In this document: in pieces, positions 53,888 through 62,960 of the stretch
Position numbering within the stretch: position 1 is the stretch's first letter
Layout of the letters: every line of letters begins with the position of its first letter
Assembly (NCBI RefSeq): GCF_000953715.1
Contig: NZ_LN824141.1
Coordinates: 1,168,001-1,232,000 of the forward strand
DNA: 64,000 nucleotides
From: Defluviitoga tunisiensis
Lineage (GTDB): Bacteria > Thermotogota > Thermotogae > Petrotogales > Petrotogaceae
Direction: 5' to 3'
Position numbers and translations under genes: made by a program
The notes under the pieces: model-generated
What the model saw: only the letters and a program-made list of their open reading frames with translations
Told to the model about the DNA's origin: nothing
The model's database searches: none

Positions 53888-54661
53888 ATGGGATTTATCT
53901 ACAATGGAATATCGTCGCAAAGTATGAAAATACGAGCAAGACTTACCAAATGGCAGGTCTCCCCTGCCCTGCGCAATTCCTTTGAAACTGTGCCGGGCAA
54001 AGCAGGTATTGCAGATTTTGGCTGCGACATATCAGAACGAAACATAATAATTAGCTGTAGTGTGCTTCCCCAGCGCAGTTTTGCTGAGCTTGTATCGGTT
54101 CTTGATAATGTTGCAGAATGGTTAAATCCGGAAAACGGGCTTAAGCAACTTGTTATAGATGATTTGCCCGACCGATATTTCATGGCTCGCTTATCAGAAG
54201 CGGTTGACTGTGAGCGGATATTGCGGACAGCGGGCAGCTTTGAACTTCGGTTTGTTTGTCCCGACCCGTATGTTTACGCGTTGGAAGATGAGATATTTGT
54301 TCTTTCTGAAACAGGTCTGCATGAGTTGGAGAGGGTTAAAGGAAATACGGATTCCAATCCGGTTTATCTCTTGAAGGGTTTGATATCAACGTCCTCATCA
54401 AGCTATATTTCGCTTATTACAAACGGCGAGGAATTGCTAATTGTTGGCTCATTATCTGAAGGTGAAACTCTGATTGTCGACTCCGGCATGGTAACAGCTA
54501 AGGTTATTGATGAAACAGGCCGAACCTTGAGAAATGGCCTTCCCAGCCTGCAGGATCTGAATTTTCCAATTCTCAGGAAAGGTGTTAATCATATTGAGAT
54601 TGCCGCAGAAAACGCGACCTTTACCGAGTTAAAAATACAGGCAAAAAGCAGATGGAGGTGA
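53888..54661 (+). CDS. Distal tail protein (Dit)
   Basis: A 257-residue baseplate hub subunit of the siphovirus tail-component family. Typical N-terminal half (RARLTKWQVSPALRNSFETVPGKAGIADFGCDISERNIIISC; ELVSVLDNVAEWLNPE; AGSFELRFVCPDPY) and a galectin-like C-terminal half (FPILRKGVNHIEIAAENATFTELKI). GGAGG before the ATG. Follows the tape measure by 14 bases. Confidence 0.9.
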   Translation: MGFIYNGISSQSMKIRARLTKWQVSPALRNSFETVPGKAGIADFGCDISERNIIISCSVLPQRSFAELVSVLDNVAEWLNPENGLKQLVIDDLPDRYFMARLSEAVDCERILRTAGSFELRFVCPDPYVYALEDEIFVLSETGLHELERVKGNTDSNPVYLLKGLISTSSSSYISLITNGEELLIVGSLSEGETLIVDSGMVTAKVIDETGRTLRNGLPSLQDLNFPILRKGVNHIEIAAENATFTELKIQAKSRWR

Positions 54662-54665
54662 TAAC

Positions 54666-57188
54666 ATGGCGATAAAATCAATCCTGACAAACCAAGAGGA
54701 TTTTACCGGGGAGTTTCCTGTAACATCAAGGACGTCTGCTTTATGGCGATTTAATGAAAAAACACCAGACGAAAATCTTCAGCTTATAGACTCATCGGGA
54801 CATGGCAGACATTTTACCATCTCCGGCTGGTCAGGGACATCGGCAAACCTTATTGCTGGAAGATTCGGAAGATACTTCAGGCAAAATATTGTTAATCCGA
54901 CTTCTGAAAAGACCCATCTTATAGCAGAAAATGATGGGAGTTTCTTTAGCAATCTGGGCGAAAAGATTGTTGTAGGCGGTTGGATTAATCCTACCACCTA
55001 TTCGGTCGGCCAGACATATATACCCATATTCAATACCCGCCAAGGACCCGGTCAGCCAATTTTTTATGTTTCACTTTATCAAGGGAGACTTAGGCTTATG
55101 TTGTATAACTCCTCCGGCACACTAATCTACGACCAGAGCGAAACAGCTACCATTACCTTGAAAAACGGCGGCTGGTATTTTATCGCCTCCATCATTGAAG
55201 TAAGCAACAAAAAGGTACAGAACATCATATGCGATCGCAGCGACGGGGCAACCTGGGTGTCACCTGTGCGTTTCTTTTCGGGAGAGCTGAATCGGGAATG
55301 TATAGCAGACATTATTATGGGGATGCATGCAAATACCTACTACTATGCCGGAGGCTTCGACGACTGGTTTCTGGAAACGGACTCACAGCTTACAGCTGAT
55401 GATTTGCTGTTATATTTTAAGTCGTCTTTACATGCAAACGGTGGGGATGCGGCTTCGGATGTAGATGCTTTGGCAGAGCCTAGCGCAGTCACCCTTAAAG
55501 CAACAGATGGCGAGTATCCTGCAAGTGGCGTACTTTATACAAGGGCGGTTCCATGTGCATTATCGGGCAGCGGTCGTGTAGCTGTGACAAGCGAATATAC
55601 TGCAGGTGTTACTTCAGTGTCTCTAGTAGAGACCAGCACAAGCGATGATCTTGAAGAATGGTCTGCATGGCAGGCTGTGGGAACCAGCGGTGAACTTCAA
55701 TCGCCAAATCGGCAATATATAAGGTTCCGTGTTACCCTTACCAGCAGCGATCCGTTGAGGACGCCAAAACTTCTGGAAATACAGCTTCATGATATACCGA
55801 AAGCGCCCTATGAGAAATTAGGCTTTGCCCGTCCTGTGGTTTTGGATAAAAACGGAGCATGGGAAGCTGTTCTTGAAAATGCCTTTGATATCATTGTCAC
55901 TGGTGAGGTGAACGGTGCGGATACGTTGGAATTCAAGCTTCCGTTCCATGATCCAAAAAGAAGCGCGCTGGAAAATGAAAAACAAGTGCAAATCGTAAAT
56001 GACATTTACCGGATCCGAACCTTAACGGACAATAAAAGCGAAGATGGGCGTGTTATTACGCAAGTATATGCTGAAGCGGTATTTTACGATCTGTCTTTCA
56101 GTGCGGAAAAAGAACCTAGAGAATTCAATGCAGATACTGCAGATGTTCCGATGCAATATGCACTTTTGGGAACAGGTTGGACAGTAGGAAATGTTACTGT
56201 CACTACGAAACGGACATGGCAGTGTACAGAAAAAAATGCCTTATCCATCCTTCGCGCCGTACAGAATATTTATGGCGGCGATCTGGTGTTTGACAGCGCC
56301 AACCGCCAGGTACACCTTTTGACTTTTAGTGGTACTGATAGCGGAGCGCTTTTTTCATATAGAAAGAATTTGAAAAGTATTCAGCGGGTAGTCGATACAC
56401 GCGAATTAGTGACAAGGCTCTATGCTTATGGAAAGGACGGATTGACCTTCGCTTCAATTAATGGAGGTAAGGCATACGTGGAAGATTACACTTTTTCCAG
56501 TGAAGTGAGGGTGTCGACGCTTGATTGTTCGTCGTTTACAAATCCGTATCAGATGCTGGAATATGCAAAAATGCGGCTTGCAGAATATTCGAAGCCTCGC
56601 GTTTCTTATGTACTGTCTGCAATGGATTTATCTGCGCTAACCGGTTATGAGCACGAAGCATGGAAACTGGGTGATATTGTTACAGTGGACGATAAAGAAC
56701 TAGGCCTTTTGGTAAAGACTCGTGTTGTGAGAAGGCAGTATAACTTGCAGGAGCCATGGAAAACAGTGATTGAGCTTTCAACTAAACTGCGGGAACTTGG
56801 CGATTCTTCAGCACAGTGGGACAAGGCAGCGGATGCGCTGTCCTCAGCAGAGTTGATAAACCGTCAGGAAATTAAAGATATGGTACCATTCAACCATCTG
56901 CGCAATTCCAGAGCGGATGATGGTTTTGCCTACTGGGTCAATTCCGGCTTTGAAGTGGATACTGAGAATGGTGTTTCTGGAACTGCTTCCTTCAAGGCTG
57001 TTGGTGTACCTGGTATGACAAAGAGCCTGTCACAGACGGTATACCCAGCAACACGTAAAAGCTATACATTTTCAGCGCAGATTGCTTCCGAAAACCTTGA
57101 AAAGGGCGAAAACGGCCAGGTTGGTGCTGAGATAGTCATTGAATACGAGGACGGTACAACAGAAACAAGATTTATAGACCTGATTTGA
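54666..57188 (+). CDS. Tail-associated protein (Tal) with N-terminal lectin-like domain
   Basis: An 840-residue baseplate protein. The first ~265 residues form a concanavalin/laminin-G-like jelly roll (TSALWRFNEKTPDENLQLIDSSG; GGWYFIASIIEVSNKKVQNIICD; YYAGGFDDWFLETDSQLTADD) that could bind cell-surface sugars. The middle (FARPVVLDKNGAWEAVLENAFDIIVTGEVNGADTLEFKLPFHDP to about residue 720) is the conserved Tal/minor structural region. The C-terminus is a carbohydrate-binding-like beta domain. The order of lectin domain before the Tal core is less common than the reverse. No peptidase motif was found. Confidence 0.85.
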   Translation: MAIKSILTNQEDFTGEFPVTSRTSALWRFNEKTPDENLQLIDSSGHGRHFTISGWSGTSANLIAGRFGRYFRQNIVNPTSEKTHLIAENDGSFFSNLGEKIVVGGWINPTTYSVGQTYIPIFNTRQGPGQPIFYVSLYQGRLRLMLYNSSGTLIYDQSETATITLKNGGWYFIASIIEVSNKKVQNIICDRSDGATWVSPVRFFSGELNRECIADIIMGMHANTYYYAGGFDDWFLETDSQLTADDLLLYFKSSLHANGGDAASDVDALAEPSAVTLKATDGEYPASGVLYTRAVPCALSGSGRVAVTSEYTAGVTSVSLVETSTSDDLEEWSAWQAVGTSGELQSPNRQYIRFRVTLTSSDPLRTPKLLEIQLHDIPKAPYEKLGFARPVVLDKNGAWEAVLENAFDIIVTGEVNGADTLEFKLPFHDPKRSALENEKQVQIVNDIYRIRTLTDNKSEDGRVITQVYAEAVFYDLSFSAEKEPREFNADTADVPMQYALLGTGWTVGNVTVTTKRTWQCTEKNALSILRAVQNIYGGDLVFDSANRQVHLLTFSGTDSGALFSYRKNLKSIQRVVDTRELVTRLYAYGKDGLTFASINGGKAYVEDYTFSSEVRVSTLDCSSFTNPYQMLEYAKMRLAEYSKPRVSYVLSAMDLSALTGYEHEAWKLGDIVTVDDKELGLLVKTRVVRRQYNLQEPWKTVIELSTKLRELGDSSAQWDKAADALSSAELINRQEIKDMVPFNHLRNSRADDGFAYWVNSGFEVDTENGVSGTASFKAVGVPGMTKSLSQTVYPATRKSYTFSAQIASENLEKGENGQVGAEIVIEYEDGTTETRFIDLI

Positions 57189-57198
57189 GGGTGATGAT

Positions 57199-57393
57199 AT
57201 GGCATATTTCAATCAGATTGCACACAGTATTTCTCCCAAAAGTATCAGCAGAGTCAAATCTATCACCATCAGGCTGTGCGTCACTGACTGCACCGGCACA
57301 GTGTACTTTACAGACTTATTGCTTCAGGGCGGTTCGGTTTCCACTGGATGGATCGGGCATGTGTGCGAGATACAGTGGACATTGGACGGGTAA
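57199..57393 (+). CDS. Small tail-module protein, paralogue of the start of the 58407 gene
   Basis: A 64-residue protein (FNQIAHSISPKSISRVKSITIRLCVTDCTGTVYFTDLLLQGG). Its core resembles residues 1-55 of the protein encoded at 58407 (ISDCNGIIYFTDMQLQDG). ATG 57199 has GAGGGTGATG upstream. It ends 13 bases before the inserted erm gene; it may be complete or the head of a longer protein cut by the insertion. Confidence 0.75.
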   Translation: MAYFNQIAHSISPKSISRVKSITIRLCVTDCTGTVYFTDLLLQGGSVSTGWIGHVCEIQWTLDG

Positions 57394-57406
57394 TGAGCCG
57401 CTAAAA

Positions 57407-58195
57407 TTATTTTCTGCCTAACACATGCTCCCAGTAGCATCGGAAAAGGCAGAGCCACTGAACATAAAGAATCTCTGTAGGAGTAATATTTTTATTTTGC
57501 ACACCAGCCTGACGGAATGCCCTAGATAACTGCTTGCTTGTAAAAAGACTGCGGAATCCATATTTTAGTGCCTTTGAAACAAATTGTTCATAGGCAAACC
57601 ACTGGTTTGCGGGTATGTCCGGTTGGCTCTTTTTCTTAAGGTGAAGAAGTACTACATCAACGCCCGGTTTGGGATGAAAATCTTCCCTGCTGAAATAGTA
57701 AGCAATATCCAAATCAAATCTGGGCTTTATAAGCAGTGAACGCAATGATTCTGAAGGCTTACCCATGAAACGCTTGGCTGCGCCTTTTTCCATGGTAAGC
57801 CATGCTTCAGAAGGTGCGTTTTTGCATTCCGTCAATTTTCGCATAATATCCGTAGTGAAGCAAAAGGGAATGTTTGAAAAAACCTTATAATCTTCGGATT
57901 GAGGAAGCTTCCACTTCATAAAATCCTGATGATATATACGGATATTTTTGACGTCCTTGAATTTTGCTGTCAATTTATTATATAAACGCCCGTCAATTTC
58001 AATTGCCGAAACTTTCCGGCATCTTTTTATCAAGAAACCTGTTATATGACCCTTTCCCGGGCCAATTTCAATCACATGATCATCCTTGTTAAGGGTTGTT
58101 CTGCGAATAATTCTGTTGATAATTTTGTAACTTGTTAAAAAGTTTTGAGATACCCAAATGGGCGGAGTTGTCCCTTTTTTTCTATTTTGGGGCAT
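57407..58195 (-). CDS. erm: Erm-type 23S rRNA adenine-N6 methyltransferase
   Basis: A 262-residue SAM-dependent enzyme that dimethylates A2058 of 23S rRNA and so confers macrolide-lincosamide-streptogramin B resistance in known members. Motifs: QNFLTSYKIINRII, VIEIGPGKGHITGFL (SAM site), VSAIEIDGRLYNKL, and the catalytic FSNIPFCFTTD (NIPF in place of NIPY). The C-terminal helical domain (WFAYEQFVSKALKYGFRSLF) is Erm-like. It could in principle be the related rRNA enzyme KsgA, but length, NIPF context and leader region favour Erm. ATG 58193-58195 has AAAGAGG upstream. It is convergent to the tail genes and clearly cargo. Confidence 0.85.
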   Translation of the reverse strand: MPQNRKKGTTPPIWVSQNFLTSYKIINRIIRRTTLNKDDHVIEIGPGKGHITGFLIKRCRKVSAIEIDGRLYNKLTAKFKDVKNIRIYHQDFMKWKLPQSEDYKVFSNIPFCFTTDIMRKLTECKNAPSEAWLTMEKGAAKRFMGKPSESLRSLLIKPRFDLDIAYYFSREDFHPKPGVDVVLLHLKKKSQPDIPANQWFAYEQFVSKALKYGFRSLFTSKQLSRAFRQAGVQNKNITPTEILYVQWLCLFRCYWEHVLGRK

Positions 58196-58211
58196 AAAAA
58201 ATACACCTCTT

Positions 58212-58290
58212 TCGGTTTTTTTTTTAATCGAAAAAGGGTGCACTAAAACAAAGACGCTGCTATTGAGCTATCTTTTGTTCAGGGCACCTT
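58212..58290 (-). promoter_or_regulatory. Erm leader attenuator with alternative hairpins
   Basis: On the minus strand AAAGGTGC (58290-58283), which begins inside the leader peptide stop codon, can pair with GCACCCTTT (58241-58233), followed by T's. The same 3' arm with its tail (CTTTTTCG) can instead pair with CGAAAGAG, which holds the erm ribosome site. Two mutually exclusive folds are the mark of attenuation; the exact mechanism (transcriptional or translational) is open. Confidence 0.65.
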
Positions 58291-58318
58291 TATTTACGAA
58301 TACGAAAAATACCACACA
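58289..58318 (-). CDS. Erm leader peptide (MCGIFRIRK)
   Basis: A nine-codon frame in the long 5' leader of erm. GIFRI recalls the GIFSI of the ErmC leader, and R-I-R fits the arginine-x-arginine arrest motif known from ErmD-type leaders. A GGAGG lies 13 bases upstream, rather far. Ribosome stalling here in the presence of a macrolide would change folding of the downstream leader. Confidence 0.6.
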
Positions 58319-58356
58319 TAGCTGTATACTAGCCTCCAAATATAAAATCTAATTAT

Positions 58357-58385
58357 AGTTTAGCATTAATGCCTATGTTTGTCAA
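58357..58385 (-). promoter_or_regulatory. Promoter of the erm leader
   Basis: Minus-strand TTGACA (58385-58380), 17 bases, TAAACT (58362-58357). A TATAAT follows five bases further, at a 22-base spacing. It gives a 5' leader of about 150 bases. Confidence 0.7.
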
Positions 58386-58406
58386 ATAGTTTTGGAGGAA
58401 AAAACT

Positions 58407-58982
58407 ATGCAGTTTTCAAGATTTGCGGAAACCATACAACTAAAAAGCAATAAGCATGTGGTGAGCGTAACTGTGACACTCAAGATCTCCGACTGTAACG
58501 GAATTATCTATTTCACCGACATGCAGCTTCAGGATGGAGATCAGTTGACAGGCTATACCGTCCACACGAGCAAAATGTTAACGAAAATGCAGGAAAACGG
58601 GCAGCCAGTTCCGCCCCGGCATTATAACGGTGTGGTGCGAACAGCGGAGACTGTAGTCTTATTCAACCTTGGCAAAACTTCTGCTGGTCTTGACTGTTAT
58701 ATCTATCCTATACAGGATATGGCCGCAGGGAGTATTGAACTATCCCAAGGTGTAGGTGCGCATAAGGTAAAGTTCCTTGACCCGGTTAATGCAGGCGATG
58801 AGCTGACACTCAAGGCTTCCACCCGCCAATGCCTAAAAAACGGAAGTCAGACTCCTAAGGATGGGTTTTATCAATATTCTGCGGCATGGGACAGCAAACA
58901 TACAGTGAAACTGGAAGAGAGAAAATCGGCGCGGGTGCTCTTTGAATTTCAGGAGATGCAAGAGGGCGGTGACCGGTTGTGA
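58407..58982 (+). CDS. Phage tail-module protein of unknown function
   Basis: A 191-residue protein. Residues 1-55 resemble the small protein encoded at 57199; the rest (HYNGVVRTAETVVLFNLGKTSAGLDCYIYPIQDMAAGSIELSQGV; SAAWDSKHTVKLEERKSARVLFEFQEM) is a beta-rich domain seen in Bacillota tail modules. ATG 58407 has GGAGG eight bases upstream. Its stop overlaps the next start (GTGA). Confidence 0.75.
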   Translation: MQFSRFAETIQLKSNKHVVSVTVTLKISDCNGIIYFTDMQLQDGDQLTGYTVHTSKMLTKMQENGQPVPPRHYNGVVRTAETVVLFNLGKTSAGLDCYIYPIQDMAAGSIELSQGVGAHKVKFLDPVNAGDELTLKASTRQCLKNGSQTPKDGFYQYSAAWDSKHTVKLEERKSARVLFEFQEMQEGGDRL

Positions 58983-61447
58983 GGGGTTTCTTAAAAGGCA
59001 AACGGTGCATGGTGTGGAGTTTTATGGGAAATGCCCGAATGTATGAAGCACTTAGAGACTATGGCGACCGCCTTGATACGGTAGGCATTTTTACTTTTGA
59101 GGTTGACGCAACAGGTACAATCACTGAAACCGGTACCAGCATCAGCAGCATGCTTCCGTATATTCAGAAATGGCCGCACATTAAGTGGCTGCTCACTATT
59201 ATGAATCATGGAATAGCCAATATTTTTACTACACTTCGCAACAACGAAAACGGTGCAAAGGATAAGTTTCTCACTGAAATCATCCGAATAATGAACAAGT
59301 ATCCATGGTGCGCTGGGGTAGATATTGACCTTGAGCGCGGTGGAGGTTATGAAAACAAGGATGCGGCGAATGCTTTATTTAGGGATATATATAATACAGT
59401 TAAGTGTTATGATGCAACAAAGCTTGTCAACATCTGCCTGCCGGGTATGACCGGCGTTCAAGGCTCGGTGGGCGGTGAAAACTGGTGTATTTATGCCGAT
59501 CTTAACGACTATTGCGATACCGCCGCCATCATGAGCTATGGCATGGCATGGGCGGGCTCTGCTCCCGGCCCAGTATCTCCTCGTGACTGGCTTGAGGGCA
59601 TATATGATTATGCTATTTCCGTTATGTCACCCGATAAGATATTCATGGGGTTGCCTGCTTATGGCTGGAACTGGAGGATTCATGATACACCTGAAAACCT
59701 TGGAATAACCTATCGAGGAGTGTCTAATACCTACTATGCGGCAAAATACTGGATGACTGGGGTTTACAATTTCACAGGCGATGCACCGCCCCAGCCGTTT
59801 ATTCCAATTGTGGCTTACTGGGATGACTATAACAAAGTACCTTGGGCTCTTCCTCATGTATATGATTATATGGAAGGATGGGATTCTATATCCTGGGAAT
59901 ATCCGCTGCTAAAAGGGGTTTATAACAGGCGAAGATATTTGACAAGCTATGGCAAGGAGCAGAAATCGGAGTTCGGAACCATTTATATTGACAGGAACGG
60001 AGTTCCGGATGAATACGAAGGAAATGTCATTATTACTGATGAGATGGCCTCACTTGGAGATGACCAGGCGTCAGCAGAGTACCGTTTTGAGATAAGAGAA
60101 GCGGGATATTACGATATTGCAGTACAGCTTTGCTTTCCTTACTGGGACAAAAATGCGATTATCGTTTCCCTTGATGGTGAATCAAAGACTTTCAGCGAGA
60201 ACCGTTTATGGTGGCCATACTGGAGAAGAGTTTGCTGGTTGACACTTGTAAAAGGTGTATTTCTCCAAGAGGGAACGCATGCTGTCAGCATAAGCGGTGG
60301 TGTGCCGGGAGTCCAGTTTTACGGTTTTAGGGTTTGCAGTGGATTTTCGGAGTATCCCTTTGCCGGTGAAGCCAGCTTTATGCTCTCTCCTCGTCGGTTC
60401 AAGGATGTAAATGGTGTGATGGTTGAGCCGGATCGAGGTTTTAAACTGACCTTTGAAATGTTGCGAAGAAAACCCGACTCGGCGCTTATTTGGTATGAGG
60501 ATTTTCGGGACAGGAACATCCTGCCTGAAAATTACTGGACTGTGTTAGATGGCGAATGGGATGTTCGGCAAGACCCAGACAGCACAGAAAGTCGCCCATA
60601 TTCCCAGCTCGAGGGATATGGCAAACTTGCATGGAAATACGACGGGTTTTCCGATATTCATATCCGGGCAAGGCTGGCTTTCCCTCAAAATAGCAGTGGA
60701 CGGGCTGGGGTGTTCCTTGGGGATATTTTCTGCTGCTTAAATTATGACACGCAAAGAGTCGAGCTTTATCAAGGTAATTCCTTGCTTGGCAGCTACTCCG
60801 CCAGTTTCTCAAAAACTGCAGATGCCGATCTTCGTGCTAATCCGAATATGTATACTATAGAAATGCGAAAACGCGGCAATAAGGTAAGAGTATATTCTGG
60901 TGCAGCTTCAACCCTGCGTTTCACAGTGAATGTAACCGGTGGTAGTGGTTATGCAGGGTACTGCTCGGACAACCGGACGGTATGCGAGCTGCTGCGGCTG
61001 GGCGATGCGTGGGTATATGAACCATACGAGCGTTTTGATGTGGAACTTCCGGATGGAACTATAACCAGCTTTGGCAGGCTTGCTCGCACTGGTGTCACGT
61101 GGGATGATGAATTTCAGGTGTTTTCAGTAAATAGCGATGTGGAGGAATCGGCAACTCGCAATGAGGACATTTCGATGGACTATGATTTTTTCCACTCGCA
61201 GCTTTTGACGCTTTCTTGCGGTAATGACTATAAAGTAAAGATTATACCGAAAGATATCAATATCTGGATATCCCGTCTCTTCCTCGGAGATGCAGATGGT
61301 TTTTCTATTCTGTATTATCAGGATGTGGACAGCCTTGTTTACTGGGCAAACGAAGCGGCTTATCGATGGAGACTGCGAGGTATAGCCATCTGGTCTCTTG
61401 GGCAGGAGGATATGCGGTTGTGGGAGGCGCTTCCGAAGCAAATATAG
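58979..61447 (+). CDS. Tail protein with GH18-like glycosidase domain
   Basis: An 822-residue tail protein. Residues about 10-330 form a GH18 barrel: VGIFTFEVDATG, WLLTIMNHG, the active-site strand GVDIDLERGGG (D115, D117, E119; the first Asp of the usual DGxDxDxE is replaced by Ala), AAIMSYGMAW and GLPAYGWNW. This resembles spore-cortex and phage peptidoglycan glycosidases. A carbohydrate-binding-like domain (about 340-470) and a laminin-G-like domain (about 500-680) follow. It probably degrades cell-wall glycan during attachment. GTG start overlapping the upstream stop, GGCGGTG before it. Confidence 0.85.
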   Translation: MRGFLKGKRCMVWSFMGNARMYEALRDYGDRLDTVGIFTFEVDATGTITETGTSISSMLPYIQKWPHIKWLLTIMNHGIANIFTTLRNNENGAKDKFLTEIIRIMNKYPWCAGVDIDLERGGGYENKDAANALFRDIYNTVKCYDATKLVNICLPGMTGVQGSVGGENWCIYADLNDYCDTAAIMSYGMAWAGSAPGPVSPRDWLEGIYDYAISVMSPDKIFMGLPAYGWNWRIHDTPENLGITYRGVSNTYYAAKYWMTGVYNFTGDAPPQPFIPIVAYWDDYNKVPWALPHVYDYMEGWDSISWEYPLLKGVYNRRRYLTSYGKEQKSEFGTIYIDRNGVPDEYEGNVIITDEMASLGDDQASAEYRFEIREAGYYDIAVQLCFPYWDKNAIIVSLDGESKTFSENRLWWPYWRRVCWLTLVKGVFLQEGTHAVSISGGVPGVQFYGFRVCSGFSEYPFAGEASFMLSPRRFKDVNGVMVEPDRGFKLTFEMLRRKPDSALIWYEDFRDRNILPENYWTVLDGEWDVRQDPDSTESRPYSQLEGYGKLAWKYDGFSDIHIRARLAFPQNSSGRAGVFLGDIFCCLNYDTQRVELYQGNSLLGSYSASFSKTADADLRANPNMYTIEMRKRGNKVRVYSGAASTLRFTVNVTGGSGYAGYCSDNRTVCELLRLGDAWVYEPYERFDVELPDGTITSFGRLARTGVTWDDEFQVFSVNSDVEESATRNEDISMDYDFFHSQLLTLSCGNDYKVKIIPKDINIWISRLFLGDADGFSILYYQDVDSLVYWANEAAYRWRLRGIAIWSLGQEDMRLWEALPKQI

Positions 61448-61466
61448 ATTAGAAGTTTTAATTTTC

Positions 61467-61497
61467 AGCGCTTTGCTTTAAGGCAGGGCGCTTTTTT
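61467..61497 (+). terminator. Terminator between tail and lysis genes
   Basis: AGCGCTTTGC / GCAGGGCGCT stem of 10 pairs (two G-T) with a six-base loop and TTTTTT. Confidence 0.82.
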
Positions 61498-61533
61498 ATA
61501 TGCAAAATTCAAGTTGAACGGAGGGTTAAGACA

Positions 61534-61953
61534 ATGAAAACAGTATGGAACTGGATACAGGCGGTTTTTACTGCTATTGGCGGATTTCTTGGCTGGTTTC
61601 TTGGAGAGCTGGATGGATTTTTATATGCACTCATCGCTTTTGTAGCCATTGACTATGTGACCGGAGTGATGTGTGCCGTTGTAGACAGAAAGCTTTCGAG
61701 TGAAGTCGGGGCCAAGGGCATCTTTAAGAAAGTGCTTATTTTTGTACTTGTAGGTGTAGGACACATCATCGACAGCCAGGTGCTCGGTAATGGCGGGGCA
61801 ATCCGGACAGCAGTGATTTTCTTTTACCTGAGTAACGAGGGAGTTTCAATTCTTGAGAATGCAGCACATATAGGACTGCCCATTCCTGAAAAGCTGAAAA
61901 ACGCATTGGAACAACTGCATGGTCGCTCAAATGAGGAGGATGAAAAGAAATGA
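61534..61953 (+). CDS. Phage holin (toxin-secretion/phage lysis family)
   Basis: A 139-residue membrane protein that opens the inner membrane for the endolysin. Three to four hydrophobic segments; LDGFLYALIAFVAIDYVTGVMCAVVDRKLSSEVGAKGIFKKVLIFVLVGVGHIID is the family core and the charged tail (SNEEDEKK) is typical. CGGAGGG before the ATG. It overlaps the endolysin start by four bases. Confidence 0.93.
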   Translation: MKTVWNWIQAVFTAIGGFLGWFLGELDGFLYALIAFVAIDYVTGVMCAVVDRKLSSEVGAKGIFKKVLIFVLVGVGHIIDSQVLGNGGAIRTAVIFFYLSNEGVSILENAAHIGLPIPEKLKNALEQLHGRSNEEDEKK

Positions 61954-62954
61954 AGCTTTTTACTAAATACATGACGCGAAACGATTGCTATACAGCAGGT
62001 CGCAAAATCACGCCTAAAGGAATCATGGTACATTCGACGGCTGTGCCGGGTGTAATGGCGGCTGAGTGGTTTTCCCGTTGAAACAAATCTTACAAAGCCG
62101 GTGAAATAAACAGGCAGGTATGTGTACATGCTTTTGTAGACGATAAAGAGGTTTGGCAATACTTGCCTTGGGATCATCGCGGGTGGCATGCAGGAGGAGC
62201 AGCCAACAATACCCATATTGGCTTTGAAATCTGTGAGCCTGCTGGGTTTTCGTATAAATCCGGGTCGGTAATGGTGGGTTATGATGCAGCAAAGCAGGAA
62301 GATTATTTCCGTAAAGCGTGGCAGAATACTGTTGAACTCTGCGTTATGCTCTGCAAGAAGTACGGTCTTAATGAGAATGACATCATCTGCCACTCCGAAG
62401 GATATAAGCTCGGTATTGCCAGCAACCATGCTGATGTGATGCACTGGTTTCCCAAGCATGGGGAGAATATGGACACTTTCCGTAAAGCAGTAAAAAAAGC
62501 GCTGGAGAACAGTACAGATACCAATACTGATATTGGAATTGGAGATATGGTGGAGTTTAAGGACAGTGTAAAGAATTACTACCCCGGCAGTGTGGAAGTT
62601 CCAACGTGGGTTAAAAATGACTATTACCACAGGGTCACGCAGACTTTATACAAAGGCAAGCCGGTCATAAAAGGCGGCAAAGAATGTGTTTTGCTTGGCA
62701 AAAAGGTTAAGAAATCCGGCGGTCAAGAAATTGCAGGCATAAACACTTGGGTAGCAAAAGAAAACCTTGCAATTGTAAACAGCATTCCTGATAACAAGGG
62801 CAATAGAACCTATACAGTTCAAAAAGGCGACACCTTATGGAGAATAGCGGAAAAAGAACTCGGCAGAGGAACAAGATATCCGGAGATTAAGGAACTCAAT
62901 GGCCTGACTTCAGATACTATTTACCCCGGACAAGTTCTCAAATTGCCGGAATAA
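61950..62954 (+). pseudogene. Endolysin (N-acetylmuramoyl-L-alanine amidase + LysM) with in-frame UGA
   Basis: The frame begins at ATG 61950 with GAGGAGG upstream and encodes MKLFTKYMTRNDCYTAG, MVHSTAVPG (first zinc histidine) up to AAEWFSR, then a TGA at 62079-62081 (codon 44) where relatives have Trp. The same frame continues to 62954: [45 protein letters not shown] (zinc ligands) and a C-terminal LysM domain ([20 protein letters not shown]). Restart at ATG 62163 would lack the first zinc ligand, so activity is doubtful. Other genes here end in TGA, so TGA does not code for Trp. Confidence 0.88.
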
Positions 62955-62960
62955 CGATAA

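Noticed and set aside
57185..57421. 78-codon frame starting at the Tal stop
   Set aside because: The frame at 57199 has the better ribosome site and a paralogue; the longer one is a shadow.
62079..62081. UGA read as tryptophan (alternative genetic code)
   Set aside because: Several genes in the window end in TGA and Trp is coded by TGG throughout, so standard code applies.
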